Part shown: positions 1-8,999 of the stretch, piece by piece
Layout: each line of letters begins with the position of its first letter
How positions within the stretch are numbered: position 1 is the stretch's first letter
Source: Bettongia penicillata ogilbyi
Lineage: Eukaryota; Chordata; Mammalia; Diprotodontia; Potoroidae
Assembly (NCBI GenBank): GCA_023548195.1
Contig: JAJHZJ010000041.1
Span: forward strand, 186,001-250,000
Reading direction: 5' to 3'
DNA: 64,000 nt
Notes under the pieces: generated by a model
Told to the model about the DNA's origin: nothing
What the model saw: only the letters and a program-made list of their open reading frames with translations
Databases searched by the model: none
Translations under genes and position numbers: made by a program

Positions 1-150
1 AATATGATTGTACATGTATATGCATGTATATAATATTACATACTATCTTGGAAAGAAAGGAGTGGAGGGAGGGGGAGAAAACTTAGAACTCAAAATCTTA
101 TAGAAGTGAATGCTGAAAAGTTAAAAACTAATAAATGATTTTTTGTAAAA
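1..150 (+). mobile_element. L1 3' terminal fragment
   Basis: The G-rich stretch GGAGGGAGGGGGAGAAAAC followed by an 'AACTCAAAATCTTATAGAAG' segment and the ending GAATGCTGAAAAGTTAAAAACTAATAAA matches the last part of the L1 3' UTR seen at 25600-25700 and 26400-26550. The 5' part lies outside the window. It is an old 5'-truncated copy and carries no coding sequence. Confidence 0.7.
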
Positions 151-154
151 AATA

Positions 155-338
155 TAAAAGAATCATTGGACTACCTGAAAACCATGACCAAAAAATGGCT
201 TATATATTATATTTTAAGAAATTAAAAAAGAATCATAAGGGACTTACTAAAGTTGAACTGTTTACATTCCTACAGGGAAAGACAATATTTGTAACTCTTG
301 AAACTTTTCAGTATCTGGGTAGTTGGTAGGATTACACA

Positions 339-371
<33 letters not shown>

Positions 372-1220
372 GTGCATGCACACACAGAGACAGAGAGCAC
401 AGAGTGAATTGAATAAGATAGATCACATCTTAAAAAAATGAAGTTAAGCAGTGAGAGAGAAATATATTGGGAGGAGAGAGGGAGAAATGGAATGGGGCAA
501 ATCATCTCTCATAGAAGGGGCAGGCAGGAGACTTTTTAGTGGAGGGAAAAAGAGGAGAGCTGAGAAAAAACATGAAGTTTACTCTCATCACATTCAACTA
601 AAGGAAGGAATAAAATGCACACTCATTTTGGTATGAAAACCTATCTTACAATACAGGAAAGTGGGGGAGAAGGGGATAAGCAGGGTGGGGGGGATGATGG
701 AAGGGAGGGCAATGGGAGGAGGGAGCAATTTGAAATCAACACCCTTGGGGAGGGACAGGATCAAAAGAGAGAATAGAAGCAATAGGGGGCAGGATAGGAT
801 GGAGGGAAGTAACATGACTATTATCGAAGTCATTTGCAAAACTACACAGATATGGCCTATATTGAATTGCCTGCCTTCCCAAACGGAATGGGTGGGGAGG
901 GAGGGATGGGGAGAAGTTGAAACGCAAAGTTTTAGGAATGACTGTCGAGTACTGTTCTTGCTACTAGGAAATAAGAAATACAGGCAATGGGGAATAGAAA
1001 GTTATCTGGCCCTACAGGACAAAAGAGAAGATGGGGACAAAAGAAGGGAAAGATGATAGAAGAGAAGGCAGATTGGTGATAGGGGCAATTAGAATACTTG
1101 GTGTATTGGGGTGGGGGAGGGGACAAATGGGGAGAAAATTTGGAACCCAAAATTTTGTGAAAATGAATGTAAAAAGTTAAATAAATTTTTTAAAAAATTA
1201 AAAAAGAAGAAGAAATTAAA
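155..1220 (+). mobile_element. HAL1-like (ORF1-only L1) copy, internally deleted
   Basis: A remnant of ORF1 of about 40 bp (160-197, reading I-x-G-L-P-E-x-H-D-Q-K) is followed at about 228 by the full HAL1-type 3' UTR (landmarks CTTACTAAAGTTGAACTG, a CA array, TATGGCCTATATTGAATTG, TTTGGAACCCAAAATTTTG) and an A-rich tail at 1171-1225. Compared with 8146-11130, everything 5' of the RRM is missing and roughly 500 bp between the RRM and the 3' UTR is deleted. There is no ORF2. The open frames predicted across the purine-rich 3' UTR on both strands are by-products of low complexity. Confidence 0.8.
333..388. repeat. (CA)n microsatellite inside HAL1-like 3' UTR
   Basis: A run of CA dinucleotides with a few interruptions (CATACA, GTGCATG). 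It sits at the same 3' UTR position as CA arrays in the related copies at 10237-10290, 50875-50910 and 57505-57560. Confidence 0.9.
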
Positions 1221-1225
1221 AAAGA

Positions 1226-2147
1226 AAATCACCAAGGTATTATAGAACCAAAAGGCCAATTGGATTTTTTTAAACAAAAAAGAATCCAATGACAGTTTTC
1301 TGAAAGAAACCCTGAAGTGAAAACTTCTAGGATTATTATATTCAAAACACAGAGCTAACGGCTCAAAAAAAAACTGCAATCTGCCAGAAAGAATATAAGT
1401 ACTGAGGACCTACAGTCAGGATCACACGAGTTTTAAAGTCATCACTATAAAGAAATAAATAAGAAATAACCAAACAAAAAAATTAAGCTTAGGATATGGT
1501 AGTCTCTAGAAGGCAAACATGGGCTTGTAATCAAAAATAACACAAGTAAAGCTGAGTATAATCCTACAAGAGAACAAGTAGATCTTTAATAAAACAGAGA
1601 AGAGAGAGAAGCATTCTTGACTGAAATAACAAAGTTACATGAAGATTTGAAAAGACAGGGGCTAAGAGAAATAGTAAAAAACAAGGGCAATCATAAGAGA
1701 CTAAAAAGGACAAACTTTATATTCTAATATGAATAAATGATACATGTATCTCCTTATAAATCTATTATCATCAAGGAATATAGAGGGAATCTATTTAGAC
1801 GAGGGATCTGGGAGTGTATCAGTCAAATTTAATACTCTTAAAACGAAAATGAAGAGGAAGGGATGGAAGCGCAAGGAGGGAGAAGAATGGGGAAAATTAT
1901 CTCACATAATCAAGGTGTTCAAGGCGAAGTCTATACAAACCAGAAGTGTTAGATATAGTAAGTGACACTTGAACTGACCTTTTATCTGAGACTGATCAAA
2001 AGAGAGAAGGATATACATCCAATAGTTGGGGACAGATAATTTTTTTTCAACAGGCATATATGAGGAAAAGGAGAGAAGACAAGGAGAAGAAGAGGGAGGG
2101 TAGATTAAGGGAGGCACTAGACAACCAAAATAAAAGTATGACTAACG
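1226..2147 (+). mobile_element. Old L1/HAL1-like ORF1 C-terminus plus 3' UTR fragment
   Basis: From 1226 the sequence follows the ORF1 C-terminal region of the better copies, with many changes: TTATAGAACCAAAAGGC near 1238, CTGCAATCTGCCAGAAAGAA near 1374 and GCTGAGTATAATCCTAC near 1551. From about 1620 it passes into 3' UTR-like purine-rich sequence (AAATTATCTCACATAAT near 1893) with no ORF2 between. It is frame-broken throughout. The boundary with the preceding copy is placed at the A-rich tail. It could be a separate older insertion or an old relative of the half-L1 family. Confidence 0.5.
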
Positions 2148-2285
2148 ATATACAAAATATATTTGTAGCATCTTTTATGGTAGTGAAGAATGGGAACTGA
2201 AGAGATGTTCATTAATTGAGGAGTGGTTGAACAAGTTACATTATATAAATGCGATAGAACACTAATATTCTATAAGAAATTATAT
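2148..2285 (+). mobile_element. L1 ORF2 3' end fragment
   Basis: The stretch containing ATATTTGTAGCATC, TAGTGAAGAATGGGAACTGA, GAGGAGTGGTTGAACAAG and TATAAGAAAT parallels the ORF2 C-terminal coding segment of the L1 at 4180-4310, with several indels. No open frame remains. Confidence 0.65.
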
Positions 2286-2400
2286 ATGTGCACACATATG
2301 TAAGTATATATACATAGTGCTATATATGTATATAGATAAACACACATGTGTGAGAGAGAGAAAAAGGGAAAGAGAAGAAGAGAGAGAAAGGGGCGGATGA
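2286..2400. repeat. AT/GA-rich low-complexity tract
   Basis: Mixed TATATG, CACACATG and GAGAGAGAAAAAGGGAAAGAG runs directly after the L1 fragment. No gene signal is visible. Confidence 0.7.
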
Positions 2401-3197
2401 AGGAAAGAGTGAGATACTTATGCTAATTGAATAATTCAGTGGATCCAGATCATAAGAAATGTTTGGTTTTTTTACACATTTAAATTTTGAGAATAGAAAA
2501 ATTTACCTCTTTCAAAATCTTATGGACCTCACTGAGCAGGCTTTTTAGTATTCCAGAGCTGACTGCACTGAATACAAATGACACCTTTAGAGGACAATTT
2601 TTGAATCAATAATTTATTTGAGAAAACCTGTCTTCCTCTCCTTTTTTATACTTTATGCTGAATTGTCTCCATGATTCTAGGAAGTAGCTTAGGAAAGCAG
2701 ATGTTTTACTGTTTTAAGGCTGATCATTGACAAAGCATTTGATGTGGTTATATCTTTCTTAGAGTATATAATCATAGAATTTTAATGTATATAAGGGAGA
2801 AACTTCTTTATTCTCTGACCACTTTAAAGGATATTTTATCAAGTCTTGTGCTGAGTATTTAGATGATTTTTTTTAAATTGATTAAGAAATAATTGACAAA
2901 GCAGGATGTAGCATTTTATACAACTCTTAGTTGAGTGACTATGAAGATGTGAGTGCATAAAAAACCTTTTGTGGAAAACTTCCTATTTTCTTTTCATTTG
3001 ATTTCATCAAGGATAAGCAAAGTGTATGTGTGTGTGTGTGTGTGTGAGTGTGTGTGTGTGTGTGAACCATTCTTGCGAAATGATAATAATAATGAGAAAA
3101 CAGACATATAATTTAGTATATGATGACTTCCTTCACTGGGAAGAGAGGGTAAGGATAAGTGTAGCATCTTTAACATGTTTCCTCTTGTGTTGAAACT
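2401..3197. other. Unclassified AT-rich sequence
   Basis: No coding, RNA or recognisable repeat structure was seen, apart from a (TG)n microsatellite at 3023-3064. Confidence 0.5.
3023..3064. repeat. (TG)n microsatellite
   Basis: About twenty TG units with one GA interruption near the middle. Confidence 0.95.
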
Positions 3198-4815
3198 GTC
3201 TTCGCTACCAGACCTCAAATTGTATTATAAAACAGCAATTATCAAAACCACTTGGTATTGGCTAAGAAACAGAGGGGTAGACAAATGGAATAGACTTGGC
3301 ACTCAAGACACAGTAGGCAAGGAATATAGCAACCTCTTGTTTGATAAACCCAAAGATCCCAGCTTCTGGGACAAGAACTCTGTTCGACAAAAATTGCTGG
3401 GAAAACTGGTTAACTGTGTGGCTGAAATTAGGCATAGACCCATGCCTGACACCGTACACAAGAATAAAGTCCAAATGGGTACATGATTTAGGTATAAAGA
3501 CTGATACCATGAATAAACTGGAGAAGCAAGGGATAGTGTATTTATCAGATTTATGGAGAGGGGAAGAATTTTTTTCTAAAGAAACTATAGAAAGCATTAT
3601 GAAATGCAAGATGGATAATTTTGATTACTTTAAACTGAAAAGTTTTTGCACAACCAAACCCAATGCAACCAAAATTCAGAAGGATGTAGTAAATTGGGAA
3701 AAAAATTTTACAGCTAAGCTCGGGGATAAAGACCTCATTTCTAGAATATATAGAGAACTGAATCAAATATATAACCATCCAAGTCATTCCCCAATTGATA
3801 AATGGTCAAAGGACATGAACAATCAATTTTCAGGGAAAGAAATCAAAGGTATCTATAATCATATGAAAAAGTGCTCTAAATCACTATTGATTAGAGAGAT
3901 GCAAATCAAAACAACTCTGAGGTACCACATCACACCTGTAAGATTGGCAAACATTACAGAACAAGAAAATGATAAATGCTGGAGAGGATGTGGCAGAGTT
4001 GGGACACTAATTCATTGTTGGTGGAGCTGTGAGATCATCCAACCCTTCTGGAGAACGGTTTGGAACTATGCCCAAAGGGCTACAAAAATGTGCATACCCT
4101 TTGACCCAGATATATCGCTACTAGGACTGTATCCCCAAGAGATTATAAAAATGGGAAAGGGTCCCACGTGTACAAAAATATTTATAGCAGCACTCTTTGT
4201 GGTAGCCAAAAACTGGAAGTCAAGGGGATGCCCATCAATTGGGGAATGGCTGAATAAATTATGGTATATGAATGTAATGGAGTACTATTGTGCCATAAGA
4301 AATGATGAACAAGAAGACTTCAGGGAGGCCTGGAAGGACTTATATGACCTGATGCTGAGCGAAAGGAGCAGAACCAGGAGAACTTTGTGCACAGCAACGA
4401 CCACAGTGTGTGAGAGTTTTTTCTGGTAAACTTGGAACTTGGTAAAAACGCAAGAACTTACTGAGAAAAAAAAAAAATCCTGATGTCGGTCTTCTAAGGC
4501 AAAATGCCTTCCACACTCAGAGAAAGAAATATGGAAGTCATTCGCAGAATGTAGCAGATCATGTTTGTGTGTGGGTGGGTTTCAGTGTATTATGTTTTGA
4601 TTTGTTATATGATTTCTTCCATTTATTTTAGTTCGACTACATAGCATGAATATAGTGAAAATGTGCTCAATAGGAAAGTATATGTAGAACCTATACAAAA
4701 TTGTATACGGGGAGGGAGGGGAATATTGGGGGAAGGGTGGGGGAGATAAAATCTTAACTTTAAGGAAATGATTGTAAAACATTAAAAAAAATTTAAATTT
4801 AAATTTTAAAAAAAA
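3198..4815 (+). mobile_element. 5'-truncated L1 (ORF2 C-terminus, 3' UTR, poly-A)
   Basis: The element begins inside ORF2 near 3205, runs through the ORF2 stop at 4427-4429, and continues with a 3' UTR (GGCAAAATGCCTTCCACAC near 4500; GGGAGGGAGGGGAATATTGG near 4711) to an A-rich tail ending about 4819. This 3' UTR differs from the HAL1-like 3' UTRs elsewhere in the window. No clean target-site duplication was identified. 5' truncation is the usual outcome of target-primed reverse transcription. Confidence 0.85.
3205..4429 (+). pseudogene. L1 ORF2 C-terminal part (post-RT region and Cys-rich motif)
   Basis: L1 ORF2 encodes the endonuclease and reverse transcriptase that drive retrotransposition. 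Only the last third is present. The first frame (3205 to about 3390) reads LPDLKLYYKTAIIKTTWYW and passes by a small frameshift near 3390 into the second frame, which stays open to 4429, giving about 345 recognisable residues. Landmarks include LTPYTRIKSKW, SFCTTKP, LISRIYRELNQIY, REMQIKTTLRYHITPVR, and the Cys-rich motif CWRGCGRVGTLIHCWWSC near 3978-4031, typical of the L1 ORF2 C-terminus. The catalytic domains are absent, so it cannot act. The long second frame suggests a fairly young insertion. There is no genuine start codon. Confidence 0.88.
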
Positions 4816-4819
4816 AAAA

Positions 4820-5336
4820 GAAACTCTTGTTCTGATCCCCACTCTCTTCTCCCTTAGTCAACCTAGTAAGTTTAAAAGTAGCCAGTATAAAGTAACACTA
4901 GCAGGAAGGCAAATCTAGAAATGAAGTAAAGACCAAACCAGAGGTCAAAGGAACATATTTGCTAAGTGCATCATATTTTAACCAAAATTCACATTCTTAG
5001 ACTGCATTCTAAATCAAGAGAAGCCAGCTAGGCCTTAGTATCAGAGCCTTTTGATTCTATGATATGTAAATTTCAGATACATTCTAGACAGTAAGACCAG
5101 CTAAACACCAAATGTTACTGGCAACTTGGGGATGACACATATATGTTAACTTTAAAATTTTACTGATAACTGAGATGATTTTGGATATGTTAATGAACTA
5201 TCCTCAAGGTTGCACAAATAAGAGTAAGTCTGCCCCACCCCAAGAAAAAACCTATAAAAATGAGACCTCAAACTCTGGCCCTCCCAAACCTTTTATTTCC
5301 TAAGCATCCAATGCTTCTCAAGTCTTCCCAGATACT
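4820..5336. other. Unclassified sequence
   Basis: No repeat or coding signal was recognised between the L1 tail and the CT/CA microsatellite. Confidence 0.45.
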
Positions 5337-5432
5337 CCCTCTCTGTCTCCCTCTCTCTTTCCCTCTCTCTCTCTCTTTCTCTCTCTCTCTCTGTGTGTGT
5401 GTCTCTCACACACACATACACACACACACACA
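5337..5432. repeat. Compound (CT)n(GT)n(CA)n microsatellite
   Basis: A CTCTCT run interspersed with TTTC, then GTGTGTGTGT, then CACACACA. A long frame crossing it is a low-complexity artefact. Confidence 0.95.
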
Positions 5433-5554
5433 TCACTTTCTTTACTCTTCCTATCTGCATCACACTATCTACTTTTGTATCCTTCTTTATTTTTGTGCCA
5501 TTTGTCTTTATACTTTCTGTGACATTTGCCCTTGCATCCTATGTACCTGTAAGG

Positions 5555-6155
5555 TCAAGCAAAGTCGGATCTTTAGCTGTTTTTTTGTTTTGTTTTACTA
5601 AAAGTATCTCTGACTGAATAAGGTGATTGAAGAGGATCTTTCCCACCCATTACTGGGCCTGGGAAGATTTGTAAGAAGCCCACACTTTTTTATTGATAAG
5701 GCTCTGGTTTTCAAGAGATATGATGCCCTCTAGCTCTAGAAAATGTATAGAGACTGAGGTGCAGTTTTACTTTGAGGTTCAGTTTTTGGAAGAAGCTTTG
5801 GGTGCCAGATGAGACTCTGGGAAGCCACTAAGGTGCCCTCAGCTTTGAAAATCCAGATGTTGGTGCTTCCCCCTCTGGTAACTATCGTCAGACAGTTGGA
5901 CCTGTCTGTTGATTTGTGATATATGCACTGACTATGGTCAGAGAGAGGAAGCCATGTCTGTTGATCTTTGATTTCTCTGTATTTTCTCTAAAGTTTAGTT
6001 TTCACCCTGAATTAGGTGAATGATATATGTGCTTGATTAAAGGAATGATACTTGTGCTTAATTAAAGTGGTTGCTAACCCCTCAAAAGTTGCCTTTCCTT
6101 TTAGAGAAGCAGATCATAGCAGGCCTACCTGTGCATGTTGGGGTGATACTTTTAC
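5555..6155 (+). mobile_element. Dispersed LTR-like repeat R1, first copy
   Basis: This stretch of roughly 600 bp is matched, in reverse complement, by 33800-34385. Shared landmarks in order are a T-rich TTTGTTTTGTTTTA stretch, GAGGATCTTTCCCACCCATT, GGCCTGGGAAGATTTG, CTGGGAA, AAAACCCAGATGT (one change here), CAGACAGTTGG, GAGGAAGCCATG, TTTCTCTGTATTTTCT and CCCCTCAAAAGTT. A TATA-like word lies inside. The length and dispersion fit a solo LTR, but the termini were not fixed, so the class is uncertain. Confidence 0.5.
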
Positions 6156-6249
6156 AGTACCTTATTAAAATGTGAACACAGTCATACTCCCCACTGCTAT
6201 CATGGTTTTTCCCAATGAATACCCAAAGAACTGGAAGTGCCTGCCCCAT

Positions 6250-6450
6250 TTCGTAATTTTTTCATAAATTAATTTGTTTTTAGTTTTCAACATTCACTTC
6301 CATAAATTTTAAATTTTCTCTAACTCCCTCTCCTTTTCCCTCTTCAAGATGGTATGCCATCTCATTTATATGTACATTATTATTAATCATATTTTTGCAC
6401 TAGTCATGTTGAATAGAAGAATTAAAATGAATGGGAGGAACTATGATGAG
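6250..6450 (-). mobile_element. L1 3' end fragment, antisense
   Basis: On the minus strand it reads as the L1 terminus: ATGGGAGAAGTCAT-like sequence, then GGAGAAAATTTAAAATTT, AATGTTGAAAACTAAAAAC. It follows the same order as the plus-strand copies at 4600-4800 and 15630-15800. Confidence 0.65.
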
Positions 6451-6458
6451 TTTCATAA

Positions 6459-6680
6459 GTTGTTGTTCAGGAGTTTCAGTTACATTCAACTCTTTGTGAC
6501 TCATGTGAGGTTTTCTTGGCAAAGATATTGGAGTGGTTTGGTATTTCCTTCTCCAGTTTATTTTGTAGATGAGGAAATTGAGGCAAACAGTATTAAGTGG
6601 CTTGCTCAGGGTCAGACAACTACTAAATATCTGAGTCCAGATTTGAACCCAAGTCTCTCTGATGCAATTATAGCATAATT
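6459..6680 (-). mobile_element. RTE-tailed tRNA-like SINE (SINE A), antisense
   Basis: The plus strand begins with the reversed tail GTTGTTGTTCAG, then CAACTCTTTGTGACTC (the RTE-type GAGTCACAAAGAGTTG), GGAAATTGAGGCAAACAG, GGTCAGACAAC and GATTTGAACCC. This is the standard order of the marsupial SINE with an A/B-box-like head and BovB/RTE-like 3' end. Nearly full length. Confidence 0.85.
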
Positions 6681-7456
6681 CTATTATTCCATACTAGTAC
6701 TTGACAAATGAATAATTTTCATTGGGTCAAAGGTCAATAAAGAATAGTAGAAAAATAGCTGATCTATGACTTCTTACCTGGTTGGAAAAGTGTTAGACAT
6801 TAGAATTCTGAACCTGAAATGTATTCTGAATTATCCAGTGATTCAGTATTACATTTTGTTCATGAGCAAATCACTACCTATTATTGCTCCTTGGCATACA
6901 TTGATGAATATTATCATTTCATTCTTATGCTGGCTTACTCCTGGTTGTTCCTTTACTTTCCAGTGATAGCAAAGTCAATCAACCGGTGTCCCTGTCACCC
7001 CCTAACCACTGAGAGAAATCATCCCATCAATGGTCTACACAACACAATTCCAAGCACAAATCCTAGCCCTCATGACCATACTATGACATATATTCCAGTC
7101 CAACTATGTTGCTATCATCAGTAGAGTAAAGAAAAAAAAATATAAAATGTTAGAGTCCAGCTGTCTTGGCTAGAAGATTCTCAGACTGCAGAATATAGTT
7201 AGGACCAGGACTCCAGGTCAGGGAAGGGAGTCACCAAAGTAAGGTAAATTGAGAGAAATTCCAGGTACCACATCTTGCCAAATAATCCTCTTCCTGATCT
7301 TTCATAGTCCTGTTTCTTTTCCCTCCTGGCTGGTCAAAAGTTCTCACTAATAGAACAGGCATAGCAACAATTCATACTTATATAAATTCCATTACATGAC
7401 TGCAGAGTACTTTTATATATGTCATCTCATTGTAAGGATACCTAATAAAATGGAAG
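6681..7456. other. Unclassified sequence
   Basis: No gene. Two overlapping short frames at 6766-7124 have no recognisable domain and are not supported by splice or start signals. A trace of MIR-like sequence may lie at 7400-7450. Confidence 0.4.
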
Positions 7457-7676
7457 GACGAGATAGGGAGAAGAAGAAGAAGAGCAGGAAAAGGAGGAAA
7501 AGAGAAGGAGGAAGAAGAGAAGAAGAAGAGAAGGAAGAGCAGCAAAAGAAGAAGAAAAAAGAGAACAGGAGGAGAAGAAGAAAATGTGGAGGAGGAGAAG
7601 AAGAGGAGGAGAAGAATGAGAAGAAGAGGAGGAGGAGAAGAAGAAGAGGAGGAGGAGGAAAGTATAAGGAAAGGGT
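7457..7676. repeat. Long GAA/GGA polypurine tract
   Basis: About 220 bp of almost pure purine (GAA, GGA and AAG units) on the plus strand with only scattered pyrimidines. All frames through it are open because purine triplets rarely make stops, so the predicted Lys/Arg/Glu-rich and Ser/Leu-rich proteins are artefacts. Confidence 0.95.
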
Positions 7677-7679
7677 AAA

Positions 7680-8065
7680 CCATTTCAAAAAGTCAAAGTA
7701 GGCAATAGTGAGGAGGTATGGAAAAGTCTACACAAAATTATCCACACCAAAAACAAACAAAAAAAAACAGAAATAAAAAGGAAGGAAATATAAATTGTGA
7801 AGACTGAGGGATAAAGGAGACTAAACTATACTCTGTTTCTGCCATGTGCAGTTATTATCCATGGCAAAAGATATGAGCATTAAGCTCTATAAAGCTTCAC
7901 TTACACTATGATTATATTCTTCCACTAATGAACCAGAATCAAAATATATTTAAAGTGATATTGTTATTGCTGTGGTAAGTTTTCAGTATTCTCTTAAATT
8001 GATATAAATAGCAAGTGGGAATTAGATCCATGTGTCATCATTTCTGGTAAAGTCCAACTTCTCCA
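7680..8065. other. Unclassified sequence
   Basis: AT-rich; nothing recognised. Confidence 0.4.
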
Positions 8066-8145
8066 GGGGCAGTTAAGATGGAACAGTGACTGGAACCCAA
8101 GATCTGGAGTCAGAAAGACCAAAGACTAAGTATAAGACTGGATTT
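8066..8145 (+). mobile_element. RTE-tailed SINE (SINE A), left part, split by HAL1-like insertion
   Basis: GGGGCAGTTAAGATGGAAC...CTGGAGTCAGAAAGACC is the head of SINE A. It stops at 8145, at the end of AAGACTGGATTT (8134-8145), which is repeated at 11129-11140 after the inserted element. The SINE continues at 11141. Confidence 0.8.
8134..8145. repeat. Target-site duplication, left copy (HAL1-like copy 1)
   Basis: AAGACTGGATTT is identical to 11129-11140; the first two As of the right copy overlap the poly-A tail. The bottom strand at the junction reads TCTT/AT, close to the L1 endonuclease preference TTTT/AA. Confidence 0.9.
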
Positions 8146-8999
8146 GGGCGGAGCCAAGATGGCGGAGTAGAAGGACGCACGTTTACGAGCTCCGAAACCA
8201 AAGCCCATAGAATTAATGTAAAAAGAGTCCCCCATAACTTCTGGGTCAATACAAGGTGTGCAGAAATGGAGTGGAAGAGATTTCCGTTCCAGGGAGCCCT
8301 GGAGATCCATCCCCAGGGTCCGTTGCAACCCAGAAAGTGGACCCCACCCCCAGCGCTGCCCTGGCCGCGACCCCAGAGAAGCTGATCCGAGCAGGCTTCA
8401 GAGACAGAAGCTCCGGCAGCCAGGAAAGTCCCTCCGCCCACAGAAGCTACAGGTCAGTGAGAGAGAAGGCCAGGCTGGAGGAGAGGGGGAGCAGGGCGTC
8501 TCTGTGACTCAGGCCCCCTTGGGAGGAAGCAGTGGCAGCAGACACGGGGGCAGGAAGCAGCGGAGGCAGAGATGTGGGTGGAGGCTGAGGCGGCAGGCAG
8601 CAGACCGGGACTCAGGAATCCCCCAGCAGCAGGCAGGATCGTCATTACGGAAGATTCCCTGCATAAAACCTGAGGGAGCTGAGCCTGGGAGACGGACCTG
8701 CCCCCACCCCGCTCTATTACTGAAGGCTTCTGCTTAAAGTCCCTGAGGGAACTGAGTGTGGGAGGCGGGCCCCCCACCCCGCCCCCACTCGCTCCATTCC
8801 TGAAAGTCTCTACATAAAACCCCTGAGGGAAACGAGCCTGGGAGGCGGCCCTGCCCCCACCCCAGCACCTGAACTAAAGCTCACTGATTGACAGCCAGCA
8901 GGAGGAAAGCCCATTTAAATCTCAGAGGCCAAGAACTAGCTGGGCAGATCCAGGCAGGGGTGGAAAGGAATCTCAGAAGTCAAGTAACTGGCTGGGAAA
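8146..8999 (+). promoter_or_regulatory. HAL1-like 5' UTR / internal promoter with YY1-type site
   Basis: The GC-rich leader contains CAAGATGGCGG at 8155-8165, ten bases from the element start, which matches the YY1 site that positions initiation in L1 5' UTRs. CpGs are concentrated here compared with the CpG-poor surroundings. Long frames cross it on both strands but begin at GTG codons and are not called as genes. Promoter activity is inferred from L1 biology. Confidence 0.65.
8661..8872 (+). repeat. 5' UTR tandem monomers (three units)
   Basis: Three diverged units of 60-80 bp start near 8661, 8731 and 8811. Each has CATAAA(A/G)CC-type sequence, CTGAGGGA, GAGCCTGGGAG, a CCCCCACCCC tract and, in the first two, CTGAAGGCTTCT or CTGAAAGTCTCT. 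The copy at 60991 also has three units; the copy at 56641 has two. Confidence 0.8.

Noticed and set aside
6459..6680. tRNA gene signals in SINE heads
   Set aside because: SINE A heads are tRNA-like but lack a foldable cloverleaf by eye and occur many times, so they are SINE copies.
7378..7701. Overlapping frames for Lys/Arg/Glu-rich (plus) and Ser/Leu/Phe-rich (minus) proteins
   Set aside because: They are translations of a GAA/GGA polypurine tract, where stops are rare in every frame.
8256..8777. Sense and antisense frames of 80-160 codons in the half-L1 5' UTR
   Set aside because: GC-rich leader with few stops. The longest frames start at GTG, and related copies are frameshifted, so no protein is called.
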